Positions 36,770 to 60,059 of a stretch of 64,000 bases of DNA are shown here, piece after piece. The notes beneath the pieces are model-generated. The model had not been told where the DNA came from and did not search any database. It saw only the letters and a list, made by a program, of their open reading frames with translations. Both the position numbers and the translations under genes were made by a program. Within the stretch, counting starts at the first letter, position 1. Every line of letters begins with the position of its first letter. The DNA is from Lingula anatina (Eukaryota; Brachiopoda; Lingulata; Lingulida; Lingulidae): positions 703,143 to 767,142 of the forward strand of contig NW_019775924.1 in NCBI RefSeq assembly GCF_001039355.2, in the 5' to 3' direction.

Positions 36770-38590
36770 ATCAGATCCACGATGCTTTGTTCTCTTTTCC
36801 TCTATTTTAACCCGCGCCCTTCTTAATTAGAGTATTTTGCTAGTGAATATATGAAAGTGAATATAGAAAGATATATGGGGGTATATTCCGACAGGACGCG
36901 TCTATTATTTAAAATTTGCCTCGCCTCTCTGTTATTCCAAAATACTGTATCCGCCAGTGTTTTCGTTGTAATAAGTAAATACCGATGAAATATGATTTTA
37001 TGCTCGGACTTTATGGCGAGACGTATCACAGAGTATCTGTCTTCTTGTCAAACGCTATATTCAATCAAAAGATTGAATTTTATAGCACCATACCAAAATA
37101 AAGTTGGCGTTAATTTCAAAGAGAAATACCTAAAGGCAGTTCGGCTTGCTATAGTTAACCTTTAATATCCATCGTCTTAATAAAGTCCAATGCAAAAGTA
37201 TCGTCGATTCATTAATCCTTGTTTTAACCCGTGACCGATAACCTTCAAAAGGTTCTTGAGGTATTTCGTTCCTAAGGTATTGTAACATTAATATTTAAAT
37301 GATAAAACATCGGAATATATTAGGATAAGTCAACAGACTGTCACAATTGTATGTAACTTTGAAACAATCTAGTTAAATACGTACGGTCGGATTGTGAACA
37401 ATGAATTTTGAGGACAAAATAAAACTGTCCGATTATTTAATAATTTTGTTATTCAAAGGATGGAAGAAATGCAAACCACGTTTTTCTCACCCAATACTCC
37501 CTGTAAATATTTTCCTTGGCCTGATGGTGGAGTGCTAGGTAGAGGATCGGTCATGACGTCTGCAGCGAATTGACGTTTACGCCACCTACTATCTGTACGT
37601 TAGACAGGTTACGATCAACCAAGAACAATGGGTAATACAAAGTCAGGATATCTTCTCATACTGGCCCACTGTGACAAAATGGATTTACTAAAACTTAAAT
37701 TAAATTTAGCAAACGGTTCGAACATTTATATTAGACTCACACATTCCTTTCCATAAATCCAAGAAATTCTTGAGGGAATTATTGTCATTGGTGAAAGACC
37801 AACCTCCTTAAATGTTGGAGATTGTTTGGAGAGTTCTTGTGTCTCTATACTCTTCCGGGATATTATTGTCGCTAAGAATTGAGTTTGAATGGATGACGGA
37901 ATTTGAAAAAAAGGGGCCTTGTAATTAACACAGTTTTTTTTACAGAATTATGGCGAGTGTCAGGAAAGGAGGATCCAATGTTTTAAGTTTGATTTTTTCG
38001 CGGGAAAATCTTACAAGTGTGAGAAGCAAATGTAAAATCAGTAAGTTTATTATCAGTTATTAAAAATTATTTTCATATCCAGTGCATTTAACAATGTCAA
38101 GCTGCAGTTTTAAAAAAAGTTCATTTATATTTCTGTAACACGAAACGAATTGTTTGTATATTCAAATCTCAATTAATCTCTTGTACACACGTTTTAACAT
38201 ATCCACAACTATGACGATTGTGAAATTTTAACTTCAAATACTTATTGAATAATTCACAAATGATAAATCACTCCTCGTTGCTAATAAAATAATGAAAAAT
38301 GCATTTTTGTTTGAAAGATAGTGTAGACATTATTTATGCTGAGACGAGAGCATAATTCTATTATGCACGACACTAGAAAAAGATTTCACGTGCAACAGTT
38401 TTAAAACAAATACAATCTATATTCTACGTAAAATGAAATTATTTCGTGAAATGTGGTGAATTCTAATCCAATATCCCGAGCGACAGCTTCACAGCTCTTA
38501 GTTTCGGACGGTTATATTTTGTCGCAAAAAAGCAATCCCCATACATATACACCCTGCGCTATGGCTGAATTCTGCTTGGCTTCAATATGT
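36770..38590. other. Intergenic DNA, no gene seen
   Basis: Both flanking genes end facing this stretch. No exon or recognised repeat was found. GTGTCAGGAAAGGAGGATC (about 37957) recurs with one change near 18667, which hints at a short repeat remnant. Confidence 0.5.
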
Positions 38591-38591
38591 A

Positions 38592-49038
<10,447 letters not shown>

Positions 49039-49049
49039 CACCTTCAGTG

Positions 49050-50030
49050 TTATTTACGAGCTGTGGAGATTGCAACTGGGTCTTATAGCATTCACTTCCG
49101 TGTTGCGGTGCGATGGACGTTTCGAATGAGTAATTGTTCCTGTATTTATAAGCTTCTTATATCTACTGTAGGACGATCATCTTGTCTTATCTAACACACT
49201 GAATTGAAGATAGAGCCACTGATAGGTTTAAAAAGATACGGTAGAGATACTAGAGTGTTGATATATCCCACCAACAATGTGACTAGGGGAAAGTTCGACT
49301 GTTATTAGAGGCACGTATCAGTGAAGTTATGTATAACCCTGTGGTTGGTATCGCACCTCGTGATGCTCGTGACGTTGAGTAATGTGTTTATACGTGCTAA
49401 AAGAGGTCAGCTAACGTTTACTTTGTTAGTTGTAGTTAAAAAGGACAAATGCGATGCTCCCTCTTCATCACAAAACTACAGCTTTGTCGATAGCAATATA
49501 TGTTACTGATTTGATAAAGCCTTTTGGTAGTTGTTATAAACCACCTGAAAGTTTCCTTCATCTTTCCTGAGCTATCGCCTCGACTCTTGGTTTATGCAAG
49601 GACTAAATAATTTTGACGATGGTTTATGCTAAAGAAATATTGAAATACGAGCACCATTTTAGCTATATGTACGACACTAAAATGGTAGTGATACTTAAAG
49701 AATTTTAACGAGCACCTGTGTTTATTGCTGATTCAAAAATATGAAGAACACGTGCATGAGCTCCTTATCTCCAAATTTTCATTTTTCTTCTTATTAGATT
49801 GAAAATTTCTGTATCAAATTATTTTGTCAATAACTTGTTTTGTCATATTTTATTCTAACAGTTGTACACAAGCAACTTGAATGCCAGGCGCAACTAATAT
49901 AATGCTAATAAATTTATACATGAAGGTAATCTTAAAGAAAGAAATATATCAATTAAAATGCACAGAAAAAAATAAATTGCCAGAAGTTTGGGTTGTTCGG
50001 TGAGAATCATTCAGAGGGTTAGACAACACA
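49050..50030. other. GH31 5' flank and intergenic DNA
   Basis: The GH31 promoter must lie just right of 49038. I see no clear TATA box in the expected orientation, and no other gene. The open frame at 49321-49509 has no family similarity. Confidence 0.45.
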
Positions 50031-50039
50031 ATAAATATG

Positions 50040-50640
50040 AGCAAGACTGGGTAAGGCCAATAGGACACCTCATCCAGAGAAGAGAGACTGTTTACACGCC
50101 TTCCTCGTTGAAAACGTTTCAAGGCATTAAGGAAATTGAGTGCAATATTGAACCAAAATAAGGCAAACCATGTTTGTGAGTTTACCTTTATAATACGTCT
50201 GCACCATCGCCTTTATTTTGGCAGGGTTGCTGTTAAGAGGACATTGACCACCGCCAGGAACCGTCTACGTAGAGTCATACGGTGTACCAAAATTCTGGCA
50301 TGGACACCATGCAGCCAATAACTGGGCTATGGTAATGTTCACAGATTTATGCAGGTACAGCGTTGTCAGAAGTGATGGACTCGTAAGAAATGAAGAACAG
50401 CTGGTTAGAGTCATCTTACCAACTGTCTGCTTCTGGTCGACAGGACGCAAACACATATCAATCATGATATGGGGATGATGGTGGTGAACGTTAAACTTAA
50501 CGCAGAACAATGCATCCAAGTACTTGAAATGAACTGAAGAAATGCTGTAGACAACATCTTTGGGGACTTTGACCGATAATGGTTCTCCACTTAAGCCAAT
50601 GCAACATTAGGCTGGTTATATGTGAACTAGATACAGACCC
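50040..50640 (+). pseudogene. Degenerate Tc1/mariner transposase
   Basis: Fragments in different plus-strand frames read like a Tc1-type transposase. A basic DNA-binding part (about 50190-50300) is followed by W-A-M-V-M-F-T-D (about 50320-50350), matching the WxxVxFTDE block with its catalytic Asp. Then come HISIMIWG (about 50450-50475), QCIQVLE (about 50507-50527) and FGDFDR (about 50555-50575). Stops and frameshifts break it, so it is dead. I did not find clear terminal inverted repeats. Confidence 0.65.
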
Positions 50641-51117
50641 CCAGTGACTAGCTAGCGCAATCCTTAGAACAGAATCGTATTGAGGATGTGTGTGTTATAC
50701 TCTGAAGAAGATATCTGCAGGATAAACCTGCAAAAAATGATATCATACTATCTTTGCGCCGTGCATGTATGTGCAGCGCCATCACCCTGCAAACGTTACA
50801 AAAGTTTACGATCGCAAGCACAGACACGTCAGATGCGTCCTCCAACCCAGTAGATATTGTACAAAATACTAAAATATGTCTTTGATTTTTTACCATGGGT
50901 AGCTTATTTATTGGGTCTACGATCAATGCAATGTTGTAAAAAAATCTCCCTAGAAGAAAAATAAAAGAGAGCATTGGTTTATGACTTGATTTTCTACTTC
51001 ATTTATGGGTGTCACTTTTTTGGTATATACACGCCCCTTAGCGCATGCGTAAATTTGCATGCCATGTGTTATATAAATATACCCGTTTCTGTCTTACAGT
51101 AGTTACAAAGAAAAAAA

Positions 51118-54106
51118 ATGGCGTTCATATTTAAAGTGTTTTTTGTATCGACTTTAATAGTAATTGCTACTGCACTAAGTATCCTGCTGGTAGCAAATCA
51201 ATCCACTTGTTTGACGGAAAGGCCACAACCTGCTATGAAACCAGTGAAATTGGAAGAATTAGAAAAGTAAGTGGGTTTTCATTATAAATGTTTCTCATTT
51301 TGTTTTGAAAATCAATCAGCTGAACTGTGTTACAATACATCATGAAATATATGCTTTAATGAAAAGGGTACACTGAATTGGGTAAGCATAAGCGTACTAG
51401 TATATAGTGCATTGTACTTGCATTGATCTTTATATTATAAGAGACGCTCAAGGTTAAGGCTCATTCCATAATTATACCTGAAAATTGCTGGGTAAATAGT
51501 CAATATATCTCCGTGATATCATAATGCGGGCAGTGACACCCACTTATCGACTTAATGAATATCTGTTGTCCATTTGAAATATCTCATTGTTTGGTGCAGA
51601 ACAGTTTTGAGATATTTCAAAATTGAAATTCATGACATTTAGACTGTCTTATTTAGTCACCTTAACACAACATAAACCAATGAATATACAGCATGTTTAT
51701 ATCAATAACGATTCTAAAAGTCATGCATTTTTCAACGATTTTTCATTAATATTTCATACGTTGGGAAACTTAAGATGAGGGAATTCGAGTGTATTTATAC
51801 TGCACATAAAGAATATGACAGTAAAAGTAATAAAAAATGAAAAACAGCTTAACAGGAATTTGAATTGAAAATCCCACAATCTTCTTTTAAGAAGTATTAA
51901 AATACCCGGTATATCAATTGTGGAAATGGTCGTAGCCGGATGAACATAGACAAAAACAGGATCACCTGACGTCATCGTAGAATTTTGATTTCCATTAAAA
52001 GCAATCTGATTGCCAGTTAACGACAGTTTGTCTTAAGTATATATACAAGGTCCATGCGCGTGACGTCATGAGCATTAATTTGATTGGCTGACCGGTGTGA
52101 CAGGAATGGTAGTTCTATAGGAATGGAAGTCCGGGGTCCCACGTGATAAGTACAGGTTAGGTTAGTATTGGGGTTGGTATTTCAGAAGAATGTCACCTGT
52201 ACAAAGTAAAAGGGAGCGGTGTACAACATGTGTATTCCTAGTGGACTACGATTTGGGGGTAAAAATTGAAAAATCGGTTTCTCAAATTTCTCCTTTACCT
52301 GAGCACCCATGAACACCGTTTTATCGCATATTTAATGACACCAATAAGTATTCCAAATCCTGCCAGCGATATTTCTTAAAAGCCTTAGTTCAAATTTTAT
52401 CTGCCTTTGTTTAATGTAAATCTCTAATTAGGGGCTCATGACTCCATAGCAAAAGCATTCAAACCAAATGACGGCACTAGATCGTAGCCCATACACTCGG
52501 GGTCAACTGTGCCAATTTTTGTGATAAAATCTTGCTCTGGGTTGATACCGTTTGCTATCCTACCCCAAAATTGGCGATTAAAGCTTTGCGTTGTCTATGC
52601 TTATACATTGCAACGAGAAATATTATCGCCGATCTTTTACATATTCAAGGGGTTTTTTTATCGTTTTAAAGCAGCACAAAGATAGCTGCATTATTGAATA
52701 CTTAGATGCAGAAATACCTTAATTTCGGTATCTCAAGGATAAAAATGGCTTACAATACCCTTAAAATGGGGAAATTACTAGTTAAAAACACTCAATCCCT
52801 CCTTTTCTTTGCAACAGTGCATGAACGGCACTGTATTCCATGTTCATGTCGCCGGCTGCTGCCAAGTCAGTCTGAAGTGATGCACGCATGAGGACCTTAC
52901 ACTCAGAATAACGAAGTCCCTTTGCATGATCATGAGACCATTTTGAAACTATTAAAATGGGGCATAAGTCTGAAAATACTACATGTATTCTTTTTTCTCC
53001 CTAGTGGTCCTGATGCTGTCATGCACGACCTGAGAACATTACTGACAATATGGCCTGCGCAGAAAAATGGCCGCTCAACTACGACGTGTGATCCTCATAG
53101 TCACATCCTCTTCCTTAAAACTCCGAAAACGGGGTCCACGACAATGTCCACAATCTTTCTCAGGTACGCATTTCGTAAACAACTTCGAGTTGCGTTGCCC
53201 ACGCCTGGAGAATTTGCATTTGGCAAAACAAACCAAGGACAGCATGTTTTAAAAACCGGTTTCGATCGTGAGAAGAAGTTTGACATCATGAGCCACCATG
53301 GATATTTTAATAAACGAGTCGCACAAAAACTTTTGCCAAATGACACGATTTACATGGTGATGCTAAGGGAACCACTCAGTCAATTTAAATCTCAATATAA
53401 CTTTATGCAGCTTGGAAAAAAGTATGGGCTTCGAGGTCAGGATCAGTTGAAAAAGTTTCTTAGCTCACCAACGATATCCGGAAGTGGCAGTGTATTTTCC
53501 AACGTTCTGACAAAATATTTTGGATTTACGATACAATCAAACGACAACACACCCGAATCAACCATGAAAATGATAAACCAAATAGACAATGACTTGGACT
53601 ATGTCTTGTTAATGGAATACTTTGATGAAGGTCTTGTGATGATAAAACGTAAGTTCTGCTGGGATATTGCGGATATCATATATCTAAAAATTCATGATGA
53701 CAAATCTGCGGAGTATACGAAGTACATAAAAAACAACAACGACCCATTGGTAGGTAAACTCCATCGCAAACTTAGCTATTCAGACTACATGTTGTATGAT
53801 TACTTCAAGAAAAAATTCGAAAATTTGCTGAAAGACCAAGACCCAGGATTCTCCGCAGAGGTGAATTTTTTAAAGCTAGTAATCAAAAAGGTTGAAGGGT
53901 TTTGTGACAAACAGTCACGTGATGCGCCTACGTCACTGGATATCCCAGCGTGCAAGTGGACACGTGGTTTTACCCTCCAGAGGGGCTACTGTGATCTGAT
54001 GAGGTTAACAGGAGGGCAACTTTCGGTTCTGTTGAAGAGCGAATACTACAAATCAGTATTTTTACACTCAATTTTACGTCTGCCGTCACCAGCCATCCAC
54101 TCATAA
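51118..54106 (+). CDS. Galactose-3-O-sulfotransferase-like protein, gene 1
   Basis: Exon 1 (51118-51266) encodes a short cytoplasmic start and a membrane helix (about residues 3-26). Exon 2 (53005-54106) encodes the rest after a phase-2 junction, giving 416 aa. The plan is a type II Golgi sulfotransferase. The PAPS-binding motifs are visible: the 5'-phosphosulfate loop LKTPKTGSTT (residues 87-96) and the 3'-phosphate motif REPLSQFKSQYNF (from residue 171). Together they place it in the Gal3ST family (Sulfotransfer_2-like, PF06990 group). These enzymes move sulfate from PAPS to the 3-OH of galactose in glycolipids or glycoproteins, but the acceptor cannot be told from sequence. The start was chosen because a membrane helix follows directly and the phase fits. 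A convergent homologue is at 55857-58907. Confidence 0.9.
52092..52181. mobile_element. MITE family 1, truncated copy
   Basis: CCGGTGTGACAGGAATGG matches the end of the 38758-38896 element. The interior (AAGTACAGGTTAGG, TATTGGGGTTGGTAT) also matches. The far inverted end is missing. It lies in the intron of sulfotransferase gene 1. Confidence 0.65.
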
Positions 54107-54809
54107 TGTGCCGTCACATCGATATGTGCTACTCCTATGCAGATAGCATCATCTGTGGATGCAAAATGTTAAAATATGTGCCTTATTGTTCTAGGAAGGA
54201 CGTTAGTTCCTACAATTATTTACCAGATGGAAAATATATGCATACAAAACAATAACTTTTTGAAATGCAAGCAATGTTTGACTGGGCTATTTCATTTTAC
54301 TTTAGGTTCTATATTAGCATTTTTATTGAGAAAACCCAGTAAATGGTAAAGTTTGAATAATTACTAGTAATTTAGTGTATAATGTTGTGATATGTCGTTT
54401 TTTTACAGATTAAGCTTAATCAATTTTTGGAGGGGACGCACTCTTTTAATATTATTTATTTGGATAATTTTAAGGGATTTAGGTCTTAACTTTCTCTTTG
54501 ATTCCTAAACAAATATACCAGACATTTAACTCTCTCGAAAATGTGTTTTATCTTGCTGGTTTTAGACATGTGTTTTTTCATTCTTCCATGGGGACCACTC
54601 GGTGCACATTGACTTCACCCACCATATTTGGTATGGCACCACCCTTCTTAAACACGTGTCGCCATGTATGTCGCGTCAGTGTTTGCGTTTTGGACGTTTT
54701 CCACGTCGTTGATCTGACACGGGAATACACTGCTGGACCGTGTAGTCCAAAGTAAAGTTTCATCAACACAGGAATGCAATATAGCACTATTCACTGGTAA
54801 ATTGGTATC

Positions 54810-55115
54810 CTCTGAATTTGACCTTTGACCTACTTTTCGCCATAAACTAAACTTTGCAAATAATATCTCCAGAACTGGCTGAGATACACCCACAGTTACT
54901 ATCGAACTTGAATAGGAAGTCATAAATTGGGAATCTTAATGAAACCTTGAAATTGACTTTTAACCTTTTTTCACCATGAAATTATATTAAGTCTGTAAAT
55001 TACCTGGCCCTTATATCTTGAAAACTTGCAGAGATACACCCATATCGTTGCTATTGAACGGAAATCATATATTTGGCATCTTAATGTGACTTTGCAATTT
55101 GACATTTGACCTACT
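54810..55115 (+). repeat. Interspersed element with about 145-bp internal repeats (copy 3, diverged)
   Basis: Three degraded units start near 54814, 54941 and 55085. Only the first keeps a perfect TGACCTTTGACCT (54819-54831). Other shared text includes GAACTTGAATAGGAAGTCAT and TTTTCACCATGAA. It lies between the two sulfotransferase genes. Confidence 0.75.
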
Positions 55116-55280
55116 TTTCCACATAAAATGATAAACCCATAAGTACCATTTAACTTGAATGAAGTTAATCTCGTTAAAATTTTGTGTTGATTTTGGTACG
55201 GAAAATCGTATTTGGTTTCATCGCTTGGAGCCCATGGCAAATGTAATTTAGGCTTAACCAACACCTGTACTAGTCATGTA

Positions 55281-55326
55281 GGATCCCGGTCTTCCACTCC
55301 TGGGATTGCCATTCTTGTCACACTGG
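55281..55326. mobile_element. MITE family 1, end fragment
   Basis: The run from GGATCCCGGTCTTCCA to ATTCTTGTCACACTGG matches the right end of the 38758-38896 element. Confidence 0.5.
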
Positions 55327-55856
55327 CGCTGTGAGTCAAACCCATTTACACCACTGACCAAAAAGTTTGTCACAGCTCCAATCCAATGTGTTTTTGTTTA
55401 AATTTCATCGCGTCGCAGCTGTAAACCGTCTTGTAAAGATGCTTTTTTATTCCAGACTCCATATCTAAGACTACTGCTATCTAAGACGACTAATGGCAGA
55501 GAAAAACACGATACCAATGTAGATATCTGTATAAGTTTATCATTTATTCAAATGTAGAATATACATCCCCTCAAATTTTATGTCCTATAGTGATTTTTAT
55601 AGAAGCAAGCAATTGGCATCAAAATGTGCCCTTGAAAATTCACATGTCAATTATCTCCCATGATAATCTCTTGTAAATAAAAGTTATCTCATTGTAGACA
55701 AAGGTTGCAATGTCCCAGTTTCGATCCTTGGGGTTATTTCTCGTCTTATATATCCTTGAGATGTACGCTTAGCCAAACCCTTAAAACCCAAACCCAAACT
55801 TAAGCCTCAGACTTCACCCCCCCTTTAACAACGAATAGAAAACTGTTTTTATGGAT

Positions 55857-58800
55857 TCAACACCGTGTGTAATACTCAGATTTAAGAGTGTTTCTTTCTT
55901 CTGGACCGCAATTCAGCGAGGACTTACCTCGAACTGAATGACATTTCCACAGCACCTTATGTGTCCCTCGAAACACAGACAATTCCTGCTTGAAATCCTT
56001 TCCTTGAGACTTGATGGTGTTTTGAAGTTTCGTAGCAAAATGCTCATACAGTCTATAATCAGCCTTGCTCCATTTTTTGTGCAGTTCGACCAAGTCACTA
56101 TCGAAGAGGTTTTTATAATTGTACTTGCGTTTATTTGTGGTTGTGTACAAAATGTCTTCCATTTCCCAACAAAGCATACGACGCAGCAGAACTAAGCTTT
56201 CGTCTAACATTCCGATGACGATCACAAAATCAAATGTCTTGTCTAAAAAATCAATATATTCTGAGATAAAGGTGTCGTTATTTCTCAAATCTTCCCTGTC
56301 GTCAGGGAACCCAAACTCGAAAATCATACCGTTTCTTACGAAACTCCGATAATTCCTTTTCGGTATGTTTGTCCAATATTTGTTTGGTTGCCGTAAAAAC
56401 GCCGCCACTGGGTCGTTGTCTTGCATATGTAATCTTTGAGCTATTTTGTAATAATGGAAAGCACTCTTAAAGTGTGAGAAAGGTTCTCGAACCAGTCCCA
56501 AATAAAAAGTATGGTTTGGCATCATAGATCGTACTACATCATAATCGAAGATCATGTGATTCAGAATTACCTCGTATGTGATGCCACTGTGATAATCTGC
56601 ATCTTGGCGAGTTATTTTTCTTGGGTTCATATTTGTTGGAGACTCCCACTCGTAGAAAAAGCCACCGTGCTTGGGATAAAGTTGCCTTAGCTTGTATTTA
56701 TCTTTCGCTCGTTGAAGGACGCGTCTGAGAGTTTCAGAGCCGCACTTGTGAACCTTGAGGAACACGATGGATCTGTGTGGTTTGCACGCGCCAGATTGAG
56801 GCACACATGGTACAGCTGGAACCCGATATGAGGTATTCCTGGGTCGCGTCTGAATTTCGGCCATTTCATACAACTCGTTGCGACGTTGATCCCTACCTAG
56901 AGTTACCGACCTGTTTGTGATGTCTTTACGACCTGTCATGGAATTTTCAAAAACTTTGTCGTTTTTCCTTGTGAGCAAATGATCACTGCCGTTTTCCCAG
57001 ATTGAAGCATTGTTGTTTTCCTCGGAAATGTTTACATTCAACTGCCCAAAAGCGTCGTCGTTGCCTTTGTCGTTTTTCTTGCGGTCTACCTTTTCAACAC
57101 TGTTCATGTCAATATGAGATGGAATGTCCTTGGGCTGGTCTTCGTCCTCAGTGTTCTCCTTTGGTGCATTAAATAAACTGCTTCTTGCTTCTGTGTGGTC
57201 ATGATTCTTTGTGAGGTCCCCGATGGTTCGAGGATTTTTCTGTTCATTCACCCTTGCCTCCACTGTAACTGAGTCAAATTCCTGAGGCGTCACGCTGAAT
57301 GCATCATTTTCCTGTAGCGCCAACAAACGTTCTTCCTCTGTGAGCTTATCTGCAAATGAAATTATAATGATAAACAAAACCTGTTATGAACTAGCCAAGA
57401 TAATAAGTGAAATAATTGAAAACAATGCATTTCATTTAGAATTAGAATCGTATATGTACCACATTCTAAATCCCCGAAGATGGGCTTTACCTTCTAGCAA
57501 GGCTTAATTAGAACGGGGCTCTTGATTGAGAAAATCCGACAGAGATGCAAAAAGCCACTCCTGCCACCCCTCTATGGGAGAATTTTTCACATGCGTCATA
57601 TTAGGTTAATTAGGACTAACTTCATTTCCCTCTCCATGGCCATATCGCGCACGTCCAAGACATATTGTCACTGGTGATATCCGCTTACCTGCCCAACCCC
57701 AAAATAGGCGGTTGAACAATAAAAAAGATCCCGAAAATATACAGAGAATCTCGCCATATATCTAACGTCTATCACAAAGGCATTGATAAGCTAGAAAATG
57801 AAATCTTTACAATCTGAACTAGCATATGTGCCTTTCAAACAGGACATATTACAATATTTCATGTCACACAGTATTCAGCGTTGAAAATTAAGTGTATTAC
57901 TAGCAGCATCATGTGTGGAAACGTTTTCATTAGGCCCTAAAGATTACATTAGCACATGCCAGTATCGTAATTTATTGTTATCGTAGCTTTTTTTAAGATG
58001 TGGTAGAACCATCATAATAAAGATCATCAGTGATTCTAAATATATAGGTCCATTTGAATAAAACATAAAAAGTGAAAAGTGAGGGTGAAGATATAATGTA
58101 GGATTCTTTTTCTAAAAGTCTGGTGACAGAAAGTGATAAACCACCTTTTTGTGTAAAATATTTGAACATTTTCCGATTCATGCCATCCTCAGCAAAGTTG
58201 GTACTTGATACTTTAGTATTCATTTACTCTTGATAAACAAAATTATGATGGTTAAAAAGACGATTAAAGAAACGTCTGTTAAGGTACTATAGACTTCTGA
58301 TGAGAAGACGTAGAGTACTTAACATCAAATTTGCGTCTACGTCAATTCTGTCTAAGTCTATTTAGTATTAAGGCAAATCGTGTTCAGACCCATTAAAAAG
58401 ACCGAAAGTACTCGTCTCAGTATCATTGGAATTTGAGAAAGTTATCGTAAGGGGACTTAAACGTTTGATTTTAACTAACCTTAATGTTTATGAAAATCAT
58501 TCTTTAATACTATAAACCGAAAATAATTCGAATGCTGCTGGAAACCAATTCTGTTGACAGAGCATTTTCAGATAATATAAGTTTTGAAAGTTATTCAATT
58601 TTAATTGATTTCAAAAAACCAAAGTGAACTAAAGGAAAATTTTGGATTTCATTATTTTTTGTATTACAAATCAACATCCTAGTATCACAGATAAATTCAA
58701 TCATACATATAGCTATTTGTACTGCATCTCTTACCTCGGGAATGAGACACCAGTCAATCACTGCCTAACGAGCTTTGGTAATGTAAAGATTTACCTACCT

Positions 58801-58907
58801 TCAGCACCATGAAATATTAACTTGTTGGACACTCGACTCCAATATATCAGAAGAGGTAGCACTGTGGCTGCTATACAGGAAGCTAGCAAACATAATCTGC
58901 GTCTCAT
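55857..58907 (-). CDS. Galactose-3-O-sulfotransferase-like protein with long stem, gene 2
   Basis: Exon 1 (58907-58799) encodes MRRR and a membrane helix (about residues 5-23). Exon 2 (57349-55857) follows after a phase-1 intron, giving 533 aa. The PAPS 5' motif is LKVHKCGSET (about residues 234-243), where most relatives have a small or Ser/Thr-rich loop. The 3' motif is REPFSHFKSAFHYY. Between helix and catalytic domain lies a charged stem of about 190 residues, rich in Asp, Glu, Lys and Asn, with five N-x-S sequons. This stem explains most of the length difference from gene 1. A type II Golgi enzyme that sulfates galactose is inferred from the family; the acceptor is unknown. Gene 1 ends 1.75 kb away in tail-to-tail layout, and the shared two-exon plan suggests an old local duplication. 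Confidence 0.9.
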
Positions 58908-59044
58908 ATTGTGCTCATCGCCTCAGAATAAGCTCTGAGTAGCAACTACCAGTAAAGTGTGCCACGGCGCAGCTGGTTCTACGTCACCTTGAGTGGCTGT
59001 GGTATTCGAGGAAATGCGTCGTTCTTCAGAAGTCCCGTATGCAG

Positions 59045-59240
59045 GAGGAAAGGGGGGTGGGGTGGGATCGAAAGAAGCGCCATTTTGGCTAGAAAAGGTT
59101 CAGTCTGAATCAAAATTTTATCTGCTTTCTCTAACCATACCATAACCATACCATTTTTATGTCGTGGTAAAAAGGTCCATTAGAAATTATGATGAAATGG
59201 TAATTAAAAGTCGAGTTTAAAAGGTCCATTAGAAGTTTCC
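59045..59240. mobile_element. MITE family 2, diverged inverted copy
   Basis: GGGATCGAAAGAAGCGCCATTTTGGC, in part, then AAAAGGTTCAGTCTG, ATCAAAATTTTATC and AAAAGGTCCA follow the reverse complement of the 43019-43181 element. The terminal CCCGTAGCCAG ends are not preserved. It lies upstream of sulfotransferase gene 2. Confidence 0.6.
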
Positions 59241-59849
59241 CTCTACCAGAACCACAGATTGATTTTTCACAAGATATTGACAGATATGTCTTTGGATAAA
59301 TAGACAGTCATTTAACCCTCTGCCACTTTTTGAAATTTGCCTGTAATATCTGCAACCATGGTAGAGGTATTTAGAAGTAATGATGTGATAAAAAAATTAA
59401 TAAATAAATAGAAATAAAAAATAAACCCATTAGGAATCACTGGCTACAGGAGTAAGTGCTTAGCAACTAGGATATGTTCTACACTACAGAGTGGTGCAGC
59501 TAGAGAAAGATAGATTAATTATCCTCCTGAAACCTCACATTTGAAGCGTGACTTACGTGTTTCTTGACTCCATTGCACTGCGTATGTGATATATTTTTGG
59601 GTAAACTTCATATTCAGCCGTATATCTTCTATACCACCACTATATTAAAAATGCAAATGAAAATGCTAGACCATGGTTATTTTTACCAAGTCCGCTACCA
59701 TCTCAGCATGAGACAAATGTATTGAAATGTTACTCAAGGTGCTCGAAAAGCATTGAAAACTGGTTTCTTGAATTTCAAAACTAAAGCACACGAGACGGAA
59801 TGACTCCATGACATTTTTTGACATTAAAAAAAGGGAGGGGGGGGGGGGG

Positions 59850-59915
59850 AACTAGCGTACCAGAGAGGCGCTCCCGCCGTCTTGGTATGTACCACCAACT
59901 GAATAAGGCACACTA
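59850..59915 (-). repeat. Tail fragment of the 145-bp-unit interspersed element
   Basis: CAGAGAGGCGCTCCCGCC and GTACCACCAACTG match the tail at 16256-16305. The half-site units are absent. Confidence 0.6.
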
Positions 59916-60059
59916 CATGGATACATAACATAGATTCAAAGAACAACAGCTAGAGTTTTTAAATTTGGTTCATAACGGCAAACGCTGGTGGTATAGTTAA
60001 CAGGGGCAGTTTATATGCCAGTCAGAGCGAAGAAAAAAAATTACAAGTACACAAAACTT

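Noticed and set aside
52922-53004. An upstream in-frame Met as the start of sulfotransferase gene 1
   Set aside because: This part is intron. The acceptor at 53003-53004 and the phase-matched membrane exon at 51118-51266 give the usual type II plan.
55857-57377. Start of sulfotransferase gene 2 at 57377
   Set aside because: Bases beyond 57349 are intron (acceptor TTTGCAG); exon 1 at 58907-58799 supplies the membrane anchor in the right phase.
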